Shown: one piece after another, positions 1 to 5,851 of the stretch
Position numbering within the stretch: position 1 is the stretch's first letter
Layout of the letters: each line of letters begins with the position of its first letter
DNA from: Porphyromonadaceae bacterium
GTDB lineage: Bacteria; Bacteroidota; Bacteroidia; Bacteroidales; Tannerellaceae
Direction of reading: 5' to 3'
DNA length: 7,651 nt
NCBI GenBank assembly: GCA_003517945.1
Contig: DOZP01000247.1
Span: 501-8,151 of the forward strand
Translations under genes and position numbers: made by a program
Notes under the pieces: model-generated
Told to the model about the DNA's origin: nothing
The model's input: the letters and a program-made list of their open reading frames with translations, nothing else
Database searches by the model: none

Positions 1-2
1 CT

Positions 3-53
3 TTAGGTACAATCTTTGGTGTATTTTATGCGTTGGAAATACGGATTGGCTAA
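3..53 (+). CDS. Possible C-terminal tail of a plus-strand gene entering from the left edge
   Basis: Reading frame 3 is open from the window edge to TAA at 51-53 and encodes LGTIFGVFYALEIRIG. The alternation of hydrophobic with small or polar residues would fit a last beta-strand of an outer-membrane barrel, or the end of a membrane protein, but 16 residues cannot be assigned. Frame 2 is also open, from 2 to 217, but gives unconvincing protein and would overlap the end of the hydrolase gene. If real, the gene converges on the minus-strand cluster. Weak call. Confidence 0.22.
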   Translation, partial: LGTIFGVFYALEIRIG

Positions 54-76
54 GGGTAGATATGAAAGATAGTAAT

Positions 77-166
77 TCACGAATGGTACAAACTAATTTC
101 GGTATTCTTTTTCAGTTTGATTATACTTCCTATTATAATGAGCGTCCATTTCAAAAACTTTTTCAT
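77..166 (-). pseudogene. Truncated membrane or signal-anchor protein N-terminus, 29 codons
   Basis: The ATG at 164-166 overlaps the TGA of the hydrolase gene (163-165) in an ATGA arrangement, a usual sign of translational coupling. The ORF begins MKKFLKWTLIIIGSI, a basic end followed by a hydrophobic run as in a signal peptide or signal anchor. It then changes to charged sequence (KLKKNTE) and stops at 77-79. The natural reading is that the first ~16 residues of a membrane or exported protein remain and the body has been lost by deletion or frameshift. It could instead be a real small peptide, or chance in AT-rich DNA. The protein family is not recognised. Confidence 0.3.
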
Positions 167-858
167 ATAATTTCATTGTGTTTTAAATATTCTGCCGTGT
201 CTGAAACCGTTGCGTAAAAGTAGTTCAATGAGGCGAGGAATGCAGTTTGGACATCGCGGGCAGCAACTGTTTTGCCATCAATCTCTAAATCCTTCGTTGC
301 ACATGCATCGCCGATCAACGTACACGAGAACCCGAAATCCTTCGCCGCCCGCACCGTGGCATCGATGCACATGTGAGTCATCATCCCGCAGATAACGAGG
401 TTGGTAACTCCCAACAAACGCAGATGGTCGATCAACTCCGTTTCCCTGAAACTATTCGGAAAATTTTTCTCAATCACTTTTTCATTAGCAACCGGCGTGA
501 CGTTTTCGTGAATCTCCGCACCACGAGTGCCGGGAATAAAGAACGTCGAGCCGGGACGTGTCGAAAGATGGCGGATATGCACGACCGGCAACGACCGCGT
601 CCGAAAATCTTTCAGCAAGGCGGCGGCATTCAGACTCGCCTCGCTACTTCCGACCAGCGGATTCGTCCCGCCTTCGAAATAGTCGTTCTGGATGTCGATG
701 ATTATTAGCGCTTCTTTCAAAAACACTTTTCCTGTGATTTCCTGCCCTGTTTTGGGATGTATCAACGAAAAATTCGCCAGATCGTCCAAATGACCTATAT
801 TAACCGCTGCATAATTCTCGTTTTCTGAAATTTTCTCAATCCTCTTCATCTGTTTCAT
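163..858 (-). CDS. Isochorismatase-family cysteine hydrolase with a cupin-like N-terminal extension (apparent gene fusion)
   Basis: Counting from the ATG at 856-858 this is 231 residues. From about residue 50 it is a complete isochorismatase-like hydrolase: Asp55 in IIIDIQNDYF, Lys131 in VIEKNFPNSF and Cys164 in ICGMMTHMCID form the expected Asp-Lys-Cys triad, with the usual cis-peptide segment just before the Cys. The family hydrolyses amides or vinyl ethers; the substrate cannot be read from sequence, and no isochorismate or nicotinamide pathway gene is nearby. Most such proteins start close to the DIQNDYF motif. Here ~50 residues precede it (MKRIEKISENENYAAVNIGH, then HPKTGQEITGKVFLKEA), which resemble the N-terminus of small cupin proteins but lack the metal-binding barrel. 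The join is in frame at KEAL (706-717). The ATG at 847-849 (MKRIEK) is an equally good start. The longer frame to 948 is unlikely because it would overlap comM. The gene lies 77 nt downstream of comM. Confidence 0.85.
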   Translation of the reverse strand: MKQMKRIEKISENENYAAVNIGHLDDLANFSLIHPKTGQEITGKVFLKEALIIIDIQNDYFEGGTNPLVGSSEASLNAAALLKDFRTRSLPVVHIRHLSTRPGSTFFIPGTRGAEIHENVTPVANEKVIEKNFPNSFRETELIDHLRLLGVTNLVICGMMTHMCIDATVRAAKDFGFSCTLIGDACATKDLEIDGKTVAARDVQTAFLASLNYFYATVSDTAEYLKHNEII

Positions 859-882
859 AATTTTGATTGCATAAACTACCGG

Positions 883-890
883 TAAAGATA
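883..890 (-). promoter_or_regulatory. Candidate -7 box upstream of the hydrolase gene
   Basis: On the minus strand this reads TATCTTTA, close to the Bacteroidetes -7 consensus TAnnTTTG and 24 nt before the ATG at 858. No good TTTG lies 19-21 nt upstream, so it may be a weak promoter, or the gene may be read through from comM. Confidence 0.3.
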
Positions 891-935
891 GCCTTTTTTG
901 ACAACATACACCGACAGGTTCATCGCGCCCTGCAA

Positions 936-2474
936 TTATGTACCCCAACTTTCCCGGTCAAGATTCCGGTAGTTGATGGCTTCCGCCAGATGGTGTGATT
1001 GGATATTTTCCGATTCTTCAAGGTCTGCTATGGTTCTGGACAGTTTCAGGATCCGGTCGTAAGCGCGTGCGGAGAGGTTCAGGCGTTGCATCGCGTTTTT
1101 CAGCAGGGACAATCCGTTGTTATCAGGAACGGCATATTGATGCAGGTGTTTGGAGTCCATTTGCGCATTACAGTATGTGCCGTGTTGTTTTTCAAAACGT
1201 TTCTTTTGTATTTCACGCGCGCGGATGACGCGTGTACGTACGGTGTTACTTGCTTCCGAAGGCTTTTGTTCGGATATTTTTTCAAATGGCACCGGCACTA
1301 TCTCTATCTGGATATCAATACGATCTAATAGCGGACCGGAGACGCGGTTCATATACCGCTGTACGGCTCCCGGAGGACAGACACAGGGCCGGGTAGGATG
1401 GTTGTAATATCCGCAGGGACACGGATTCATGGATGCCACTAACATAAATCCTGCCGGATAATCGACCGAGAACCGCGCCCTTGATATATTGATATGACGG
1501 TCTTCGAGCGGCTGGCGCAGCACTTCTAATACGCTCCGGTTAAATTCCGGTAATTCGTCGAGAAACAGAACTCCGTTATGGGCCAGACTGATTTCTCCCG
1601 GTTGCGGGAAGGATCCTCCGCCTACCATGGCGACGTTTGATATCGTATGATGAGGTGAGCGGAAAGGTCGTTGTGACAATAAGGAGACTTGTGCTCCTAT
1701 TTTACCGGCGACCGAATGGATCTTTGTGGTTTCGAGCGCTTCCTGAAGGGTGAGCGGCGGAAGTATTGTCGGTAGTCGCTTAGCCAACATGGATTTTCCG
1801 CTTCCCGGGGGGCCTACCATGATGATGTTATGTCCTCCCGCCGCTGCTACTTCGAGCGCTCGTTTTACGCTTTCCTGTCCGCGTACGTCGGCAAAATCGT
1901 TATCGGCATGTTGTTGGTGAGTGAAAAATTCTTCGCGCGTATGAACGATGGTCGGTGATAACTCATTTTTTCCACTGAAAAATTCAATTACTTCTTTTAT
2001 GTTTTCCACCCCTAAAATATCCAGCTTATCTACGACGGCGGCCTCATAAGCGTTTTGTTTGGGTAGAATAAGTCCCTTGAACCCTTCTTCGCGCGCTTTT
2101 ATGGCAATGGGTAAAGCTCCTTTGATGGGTTGCAGGCTGCCATCGAGGGATAATTCACCCATCAGCATGTATTTATCCAGCCGTGTGGGATCTATATCGC
2201 CGGCCGCGGCCATAATTCCTATTGCGAGGGGCAGATCGTATGCCGAACCTTCTTTTTTTATATCTGCCGGAGCCATATTAATGACGATACGGCTACGTGG
2301 AAACTTGTAACCGTTAACTTGCAGTGCGGAGATGATGCGTTCATGACTTTCGCGAACGGCTACGTCCGGAAGTCCTACCAGAAAAAACTGTATTCCTTTT
2401 GTAGCGCTTACTTCTATGGTTATGATCGTTGCGGATATTCCGTTTACTGCAGCTGCAAACGTTTTGACTAACAT
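936..2474 (-). CDS. comM: ComM/YifB-family AAA+ ATPase (Mg-chelatase-like)
   Basis: This 512-residue protein has the full YifB/ComM architecture and length. An N-terminal ChlI/Lon-like domain (about 1-170) includes VGLPDVAVRESHERI and INMAPADIKKEGSAYDLPLA. The AAA+ Mg-chelatase domain (about 190-395) has Walker A GPPGSGKS at 221-228, Walker B VLFLDE at 302-307, the family Cys cluster (Cys352, 354, 364, 366; start MNPCPCGYY) and a GPLLDRIDIQ Arg-finger region near 380-389. The C-terminal domain (about 405-512) has LSARAYDRILKLSRTIADLE. ComM proteins studied in naturally transformable bacteria are hexameric helicases that promote branch migration of incoming DNA during recombination; in Bacteroidales the role is inferred from family only. 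The protein is predicted cytoplasmic. The ATG at 2472-2474 lies 45 nt after the lipoprotein gene. No promoter is evident in that gap, so co-transcription is likely. The gene looks intact. Confidence 0.95.
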   Translation of the reverse strand: MLVKTFAAAVNGISATIITIEVSATKGIQFFLVGLPDVAVRESHERIISALQVNGYKFPRSRIVINMAPADIKKEGSAYDLPLAIGIMAAAGDIDPTRLDKYMLMGELSLDGSLQPIKGALPIAIKAREEGFKGLILPKQNAYEAAVVDKLDILGVENIKEVIEFFSGKNELSPTIVHTREEFFTHQQHADNDFADVRGQESVKRALEVAAAGGHNIIMVGPPGSGKSMLAKRLPTILPPLTLQEALETTKIHSVAGKIGAQVSLLSQRPFRSPHHTISNVAMVGGGSFPQPGEISLAHNGVLFLDELPEFNRSVLEVLRQPLEDRHINISRARFSVDYPAGFMLVASMNPCPCGYYNHPTRPCVCPPGAVQRYMNRVSGPLLDRIDIQIEIVPVPFEKISEQKPSEASNTVRTRVIRAREIQKKRFEKQHGTYCNAQMDSKHLHQYAVPDNNGLSLLKNAMQRLNLSARAYDRILKLSRTIADLEESENIQSHHLAEAINYRNLDRESWGT

Positions 2475-2519
2475 GATTTTATAGTAATTTTTTTTGTAAA
2501 TGCATTTTGAAGTTTCGGT

Positions 2520-3596
2520 TTACTTCATCATCTCATCTACTACCTGTTTGAGTTCCACCCCGTTGGACGTTCTGAGTTTTATGGTCCCGTGTTTGTCTAT
2601 CAGGAAGCACTTGGGCAATGAATTTACATTGTATTTATCAAACAGATCGATAGCCTGACCTGCCGAATCCGTTACGAGATTCCACTGAATAGAATCCTGA
2701 AGTAGTATATTACGAACCTCATCCGTCTTGTCATCAAGGCTGATCAACACTATTTCCAATGAATCTTTTGAATATTTGGTTGCAATATCATCCAGCATCA
2801 TTACTTCTGTCTGGCACATATCACACCATAATGCCGTAAATGCAAGTACGTAGTATTTATTGAGAAACGAGTCCGGGGTAATTGTATTTCCGTATATATT
2901 GGTTACGTTGAATGCCGGGGCTTTGGCGCCTACCATCGTTGCTTTGGCCTTGGCGATCTGGGTTCTCAGATCTTTTACCATGTAAAAATCATTTAATTCC
3001 GGGGAGATCAGACTTAGCAGGTCTTCCGTCTTCCTGATCTCATTCGGGCGCGTAAAATAGTTGTTTATAAGGATAACAGACGCTTCTTCTTTTGGATTTT
3101 TAGTGATAAAATCCTGCGCTAATCTTTTGATTTCCAACTGAAGATTTGCCAATTGAGATGACTTTTCGCCATTTGACAAATCCCTGTTGTTAGTTATATC
3201 GGTACTTTCTTTGAGTATTGTCTCCGCTTTATTTTTAAATTCGGAAAGTTTATTGTTGATCCTGCTTCCTTTTATCCGGATCAGTTGGGGATATTTTGCA
3301 TCACCTTTTACCTGTATGGTTTTTCCGGTTTCGGGATATACGGTAAACCGTTCTTCACGGTCATTATAATAAAAAGTGATCGCCCGTAAATTGTCGTTTT
3401 GTTCGTGAAATAAAGCGAAATTTCCGTTTTTGTCACATGTAAGCGTATCTATCAGATTTCCTTCCGACGATTCATATACAGCATATAAAGTCGTGCTATT
3501 TAAATCGGATAACCTGCCTTCAATCTTATAAATCTTGCTGTTCTCGCAAGCCAAAAAAGATAATAATATACTGAATATGTAAACAATCCGTTTCAA
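2520..3596 (-). CDS. DUF4369/TlpA-like thioredoxin-fold lipoprotein
   Basis: This is a 358-residue exported protein. A lipoprotein signal peptide (MKRIVYIFSILLSFLAC) carries the lipid-modified Cys at 17, so it should sit on a periplasm-facing membrane; the residues after Cys (ENSK) are not a clear Bacteroidetes surface-export signal. Residues ~20-110 look like DUF4369. A Lys/Glu-rich helical linker follows (~113-215). The C-terminal AhpC/TSA-TlpA thioredoxin domain (~222-358) has W257-C258-D-M-C261 and the cis-Pro loop S-L-P328-K. The likely role is thiol-disulfide exchange on envelope proteins; the partner is unknown. The second active-site position lacks the common Pro of WCxPC. The start codon is TTG (3594-3596): no in-frame ATG or GTG lies in the ~50 nt upstream, and the signal peptide begins exactly here. 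A good promoter lies 43 nt upstream. It is probably the first gene of a cluster with comM. Confidence 0.9.
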   Translation of the reverse strand: MKRIVYIFSILLSFLACENSKIYKIEGRLSDLNSTTLYAVYESSEGNLIDTLTCDKNGNFALFHEQNDNLRAITFYYNDREERFTVYPETGKTIQVKGDAKYPQLIRIKGSRINNKLSEFKNKAETILKESTDITNNRDLSNGEKSSQLANLQLEIKRLAQDFITKNPKEEASVILINNYFTRPNEIRKTEDLLSLISPELNDFYMVKDLRTQIAKAKATMVGAKAPAFNVTNIYGNTITPDSFLNKYYVLAFTALWCDMCQTEVMMLDDIATKYSKDSLEIVLISLDDKTDEVRNILLQDSIQWNLVTDSAGQAIDLFDKYNVNSLPKCFLIDKHGTIKLRTSNGVELKQVVDEMMK

Positions 3597-3638
3597 AATA
3601 ATATAATAGTATTTGTTGCAATATATAAAGTCACGGTG

Positions 3639-3670
3639 TAAAGGTAAAACAATATTTTTTAATAAACAAA
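3639..3670 (-). promoter_or_regulatory. Bacteroidetes-type promoter for the thioredoxin lipoprotein gene
   Basis: On the minus strand, a -33 TTTG (3667-3670) is followed by exactly 20 nt and then TACCTTTA (3639-3646), matching the TTTG-N19-21-TAnnTTTG consensus at all but the last base. Transcription would start near 3631, giving a ~35 nt leader before the TTG start. It probably also drives comM and perhaps the hydrolase gene. Confidence 0.6.
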
Positions 3671-3777
3671 TAAATATAATGAAAAATTAAATTTTGTATA
3701 AAAAAGGCGAAATGAGGGTGTCAGGAGGCGTTTGATTTTCCGGTAATGTACTTCGGGCAGGCAACAAAATGATATAT

Positions 3778-3813
3778 ATAAAAAAAAGGTTGTGCCGATT
3801 CCGGACACAACCT
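3778..3813 (-). terminator. Rho-independent terminator of pckA
   Basis: An 8-bp perfect stem (3787-3794 paired with 3806-3813; AGGTTGTG/CACAACCT) has an 11-nt apical region that can partly pair further through CCG/CGG. On the minus strand it is followed by eight T residues. It lies 24 nt after the pckA stop codon and separates pckA from the lipoprotein gene transcribed in the same direction. Confidence 0.88.
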
Positions 3814-3836
3814 CTTCCTATTAGTCAATAATAATT

Positions 3837-5444
3837 TTACAATTTCGGTCCGGCTGCAACCAGCGCTTTACCCGTATCATGTCCGGTAAATTTCTCGAAG
3901 TTCTTAATGAAGCGTCCTGCAAGGTCTTTTGCTTTTTCGTCCCATTGAGCCGCATCGGCATACGTATCGCGCGGATCCAGGATATTCGGGTCAACTCCCG
4001 GCAATGTTGTCGGAACTTCAAAATCGAAGTAAGGCATTTTCTTCGTAGGAGCATTGTCGATTGATCCGTCGAGGATTGCATCTATGATACCGCGTGTATC
4101 TTTGATGGAAATACGTTTTCCGGTTCCGTTCCATCCGGTGTTTACCAAATATGCTTTTGCGCCTGATTTTTGCATTTTCTTCACTAATTCTTCACCGTAT
4201 TTTGTCGGATGCAAAGAGAGGAACGCAGCGCCGAAACATGCGGAGAATGTCGGAGTCGGCTCTGTGATACCGCGTTCTGTTCCTGCTAATTTTGCAGTAA
4301 ATCCGGATAGGAAATAGTATTGCGTTTGTTCCGGCGTAAGGATAGATACCGGAGGCAATACGCCGAATGCATCGGCAGAAAGGAATATTACTTTTTCTGC
4401 AGGGCCTGCTTTGGAAACCGGTTTAACGATGTTTTGGATGTGATCGATCGGGTAAGATACGCGTGTATTTTCAGTAACCGATTTATCATTGAAATCAATT
4501 TTGCCGTCTGCGTCAACCGTAACGTTTTCCAATAATGCATCGCGTCTGATTGCGTTATAGATGTCCGGTTCGCTATCTTTATCCAGATTGATAACTTTTG
4601 CGTAGCAACCGCCTTCGTAGTTGAAAACGCCTTCGTCATCCCATCCGTGTTCGTCGTCGCCGATCAGCAGACGTTTCGGGTCGGTAGACAGGGTAGTTTT
4701 ACCGGTACCCGACAAGCCGAAGAAGACAGCCGTGTTTTTGCCGTTCATATCCGTATTGGCAGAACAATGCATAGAAGCCATACCTTTCAATGGCAACAGA
4801 TAGTTCATGTACGAGAACATACCTTTCTTCATTTCACCGCCATACCATGTGTTCAGGATAACCTGTATTTTTTCAGTCAGGTTGAATACAACAGCCGTTT
4901 CGGAGTTCAAGCCTAATTCTTTGTAGTTTTCAACTTTCGCTTTGGAAGCATTCATGATAACGAAATCAGGTTCTCCGAAATTGGCCAGTTCTTCGGCAGT
5001 AGGGCGGATGAACATATTTGTTACAAAATGAGCCTGCCAGGCAACTTCCATGATGAAACGGAGTTTCAGGCGCGAATTTTCGTTTGCACCGCAGAATGCG
5101 TCAACAACGAATAATTTTTTTTCCGAAAGTTGTTTTGTAGCCAGTTCTTTTAGGGCAGTCCAGCATTTTGCGTCAACAGGTTTGTTGTCGTTTTTATACG
5201 CATCGGAAGTCCACCATACGGTGTCTTTACTTGTTTCGTCCATTACAAAGAATTTGTCCTTAGGAGAACGACCTGTGTAAACTCCTGTCATTACGTTTAC
5301 AGCGCCAAGTTCAGTTACCTGACCTTTTTCAAAGCCTTCCAGGCCCGGTTTTGTTTCTTCATCAAATAATTGGTCGAAAGAAGGGTTGTGTACAATTTCG
5401 GTTACACTGTTAATTCCATACTTACTTAAATCTAAGTTTGCCAT
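3837..5444 (-). CDS. pckA: ATP-dependent phosphoenolpyruvate carboxykinase
   Basis: This 535-residue protein is full length for the ATP-type PEPCK family. It interconverts oxaloacetate + ATP and PEP + CO2 + ADP in the cytoplasm. Visible signatures are the substrate loop TGRSPKDKF (Arg59), metal and substrate residues Lys206/Lys207 in [17 protein letters not shown], His226 in SMHCSAN, the P-loop [11 protein letters not shown] starting at 243 (Lys249, Thr250), kinase-2 [10 protein letters not shown] at 261-270 (Asp263/264), Arg328 in NTRVSYP, and the adenine-side segment [20 protein letters not shown]. All expected catalytic residues are present. The ATG at 5442-5444 begins [10 protein letters not shown], a usual N-terminus, preceded by an A/T-rich leader with no clear Shine-Dalgarno. 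In Bacteroidales this enzyme typically works in the PEP-to-oxaloacetate direction, fixing CO2 and making ATP for succinate fermentation. It is divergent from mdh, whose enzyme uses the same oxaloacetate. Confidence 0.98.
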   Translation of the reverse strand: MANLDLSKYGINSVTEIVHNPSFDQLFDEETKPGLEGFEKGQVTELGAVNVMTGVYTGRSPKDKFFVMDETSKDTVWWTSDAYKNDNKPVDAKCWTALKELATKQLSEKKLFVVDAFCGANENSRLKLRFIMEVAWQAHFVTNMFIRPTAEELANFGEPDFVIMNASKAKVENYKELGLNSETAVVFNLTEKIQVILNTWYGGEMKKGMFSYMNYLLPLKGMASMHCSANTDMNGKNTAVFFGLSGTGKTTLSTDPKRLLIGDDEHGWDDEGVFNYEGGCYAKVINLDKDSEPDIYNAIRRDALLENVTVDADGKIDFNDKSVTENTRVSYPIDHIQNIVKPVSKAGPAEKVIFLSADAFGVLPPVSILTPEQTQYYFLSGFTAKLAGTERGITEPTPTFSACFGAAFLSLHPTKYGEELVKKMQKSGAKAYLVNTGWNGTGKRISIKDTRGIIDAILDGSIDNAPTKKMPYFDFEVPTTLPGVDPNILDPRDTYADAAQWDEKAKDLAGRFIKNFEKFTGHDTGKALVAAGPKL

Positions 5445-5532
5445 GTTTAAAAAATTAATTGGTTGATATTATTACTTTTATTCGCATTTACTTCTTCAAA
5501 TTACAGGCTTTTGATATAAGCCCCTTGTTATT

Positions 5533-5566
5533 CAGGTTACAAAAGTAATATATTTTTTTAAACCTG
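5533..5566. repeat. CAGGTT inverted repeat around the pckA -7 box
   Basis: CAGGTT at 5533-5538 and AACCTG at 5561-5566 form a 6-bp inverted repeat enclosing the pckA -7 box, with 22 nt between the arms. A third CAGGTT lies at 5816-5821, just after the mdh -7 box. It is a possible operator pair, but the arms are short. Confidence 0.3.
5540..5547 (-). promoter_or_regulatory. -7 box of the pckA promoter
   Basis: The minus strand reads TACTTTTG, a perfect match to the Bacteroidetes -7 consensus TAnnTTTG. The -33 region is poor (GTTC or CGTT at the right spacing), so activator help is possible. Transcription would start near 5532, giving a leader of about 88 nt. The identical octamer serves mdh. 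Confidence 0.55.
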
Positions 5567-5614
5567 GAACGCAATTAGAGAAATTTTTCATTATTTAATC
5601 GGATTTTTTTCTCG

Positions 5615-5628
5615 CGTATGTACATACG
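5615..5628. promoter_or_regulatory. Perfect 14-bp palindrome between pckA and mdh, candidate operator
   Basis: CGTATGTACATACG is its own reverse complement over all 14 bases; the flanking pair (G/T) breaks the symmetry. It lies about 70 bp upstream of the pckA -7 box and about 180 bp upstream of the mdh -7 box, outside any gene. Dimeric regulators often bind such sites, and this position would suit activation of pckA. It has no T-tract, so it is not a terminator. The binding protein is unknown. Confidence 0.45.
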
Positions 5629-5670
5629 TCAATTAGCGCCCGATTGTTAAAGAGTTTAATGGTTTCATTT

Positions 5671-5726
5671 TGTATGATGACGCATTTTTATTCAGGTATC
5701 ACTGAACTACCGGTCATGTATGATGA
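5671..5726 (+). repeat. Direct repeat TGTATGATGA x2 upstream of mdh
   Basis: The exact 10-mer occurs at 5671-5680 and 5717-5726, 46 bp apart start to start, in the pckA-mdh intergenic region. It shares GTATG with the palindrome at 5615-5628. The copies may be paired binding sites upstream of mdh, or chance similarity in AT-rich DNA. Confidence 0.3.
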
Positions 5727-5781
5727 AAAGTACGTTGTTGTCAAATTTTCATTTTCGTTATGCAAATTAAATACGGAAAAA

Positions 5782-5813
5782 TTTCTTTATATAAAAATGC
5801 CGTTGTACTTTTG
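5782..5813 (+). promoter_or_regulatory. Bacteroidetes-type promoter of mdh
   Basis: TTTC at 5782-5785 (one mismatch to TTTG), a 20-nt spacer, then TACTTTTG at 5806-5813 (perfect TAnnTTTG). The expected transcript start near 5820 gives a ~32 nt leader to the ATG at 5852. Because the -7 box itself contains the GTG of a longer reading frame, it also argues for the shorter mdh start. Confidence 0.65.
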
Positions 5814-5851
5814 TGCAGGTTTTAAATAAACGTTTAACAAATAGAAAAATT

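Noticed and set aside
81..112. Possible terminator (GAAT...ATTC followed by T-run) after the left-edge frame
   Set aside because: The paired stem is only about 4-5 bp with mismatches and would be unstable.
373..708. 111-codon open frame antisense to the hydrolase
   Set aside because: Arg/Gln-rich shadow translation of a well-supported gene on the other strand.
859..948. Longer N-terminus of the hydrolase, starting at 948
   Set aside because: It would overlap the comM C-terminus and adds 30 residues (MGYIIAGRDE...) with no family similarity; the ATGs at 858 and 849 fit the cupin-like start, and a candidate -7 box lies inside the extension.
3664..3760. Repeated AGGCG-like words in the gap upstream of the lipoprotein gene
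   Set aside because: Short, irregular similarity with no inverted or periodic structure; not distinguishable from chance.
5506..5522. Hairpin GGCTT-N7-AAGCC in the pckA leader
   Set aside because: Only a 5-bp stem with no T-tract or conserved riboswitch-like core; too weak to call an RNA regulator.
5644..5829. Short ORFs in the pckA-mdh intergenic region
   Set aside because: They run through the mdh promoter, have no recognisable sequence and no initiation signals; chance frames.
5813..5851. Longer mdh start at the GTG at 5813
   Set aside because: The GTG overlaps the last base of the -7 box and precedes the likely transcript start; the Rossmann fold begins right after the ATG at 5852.
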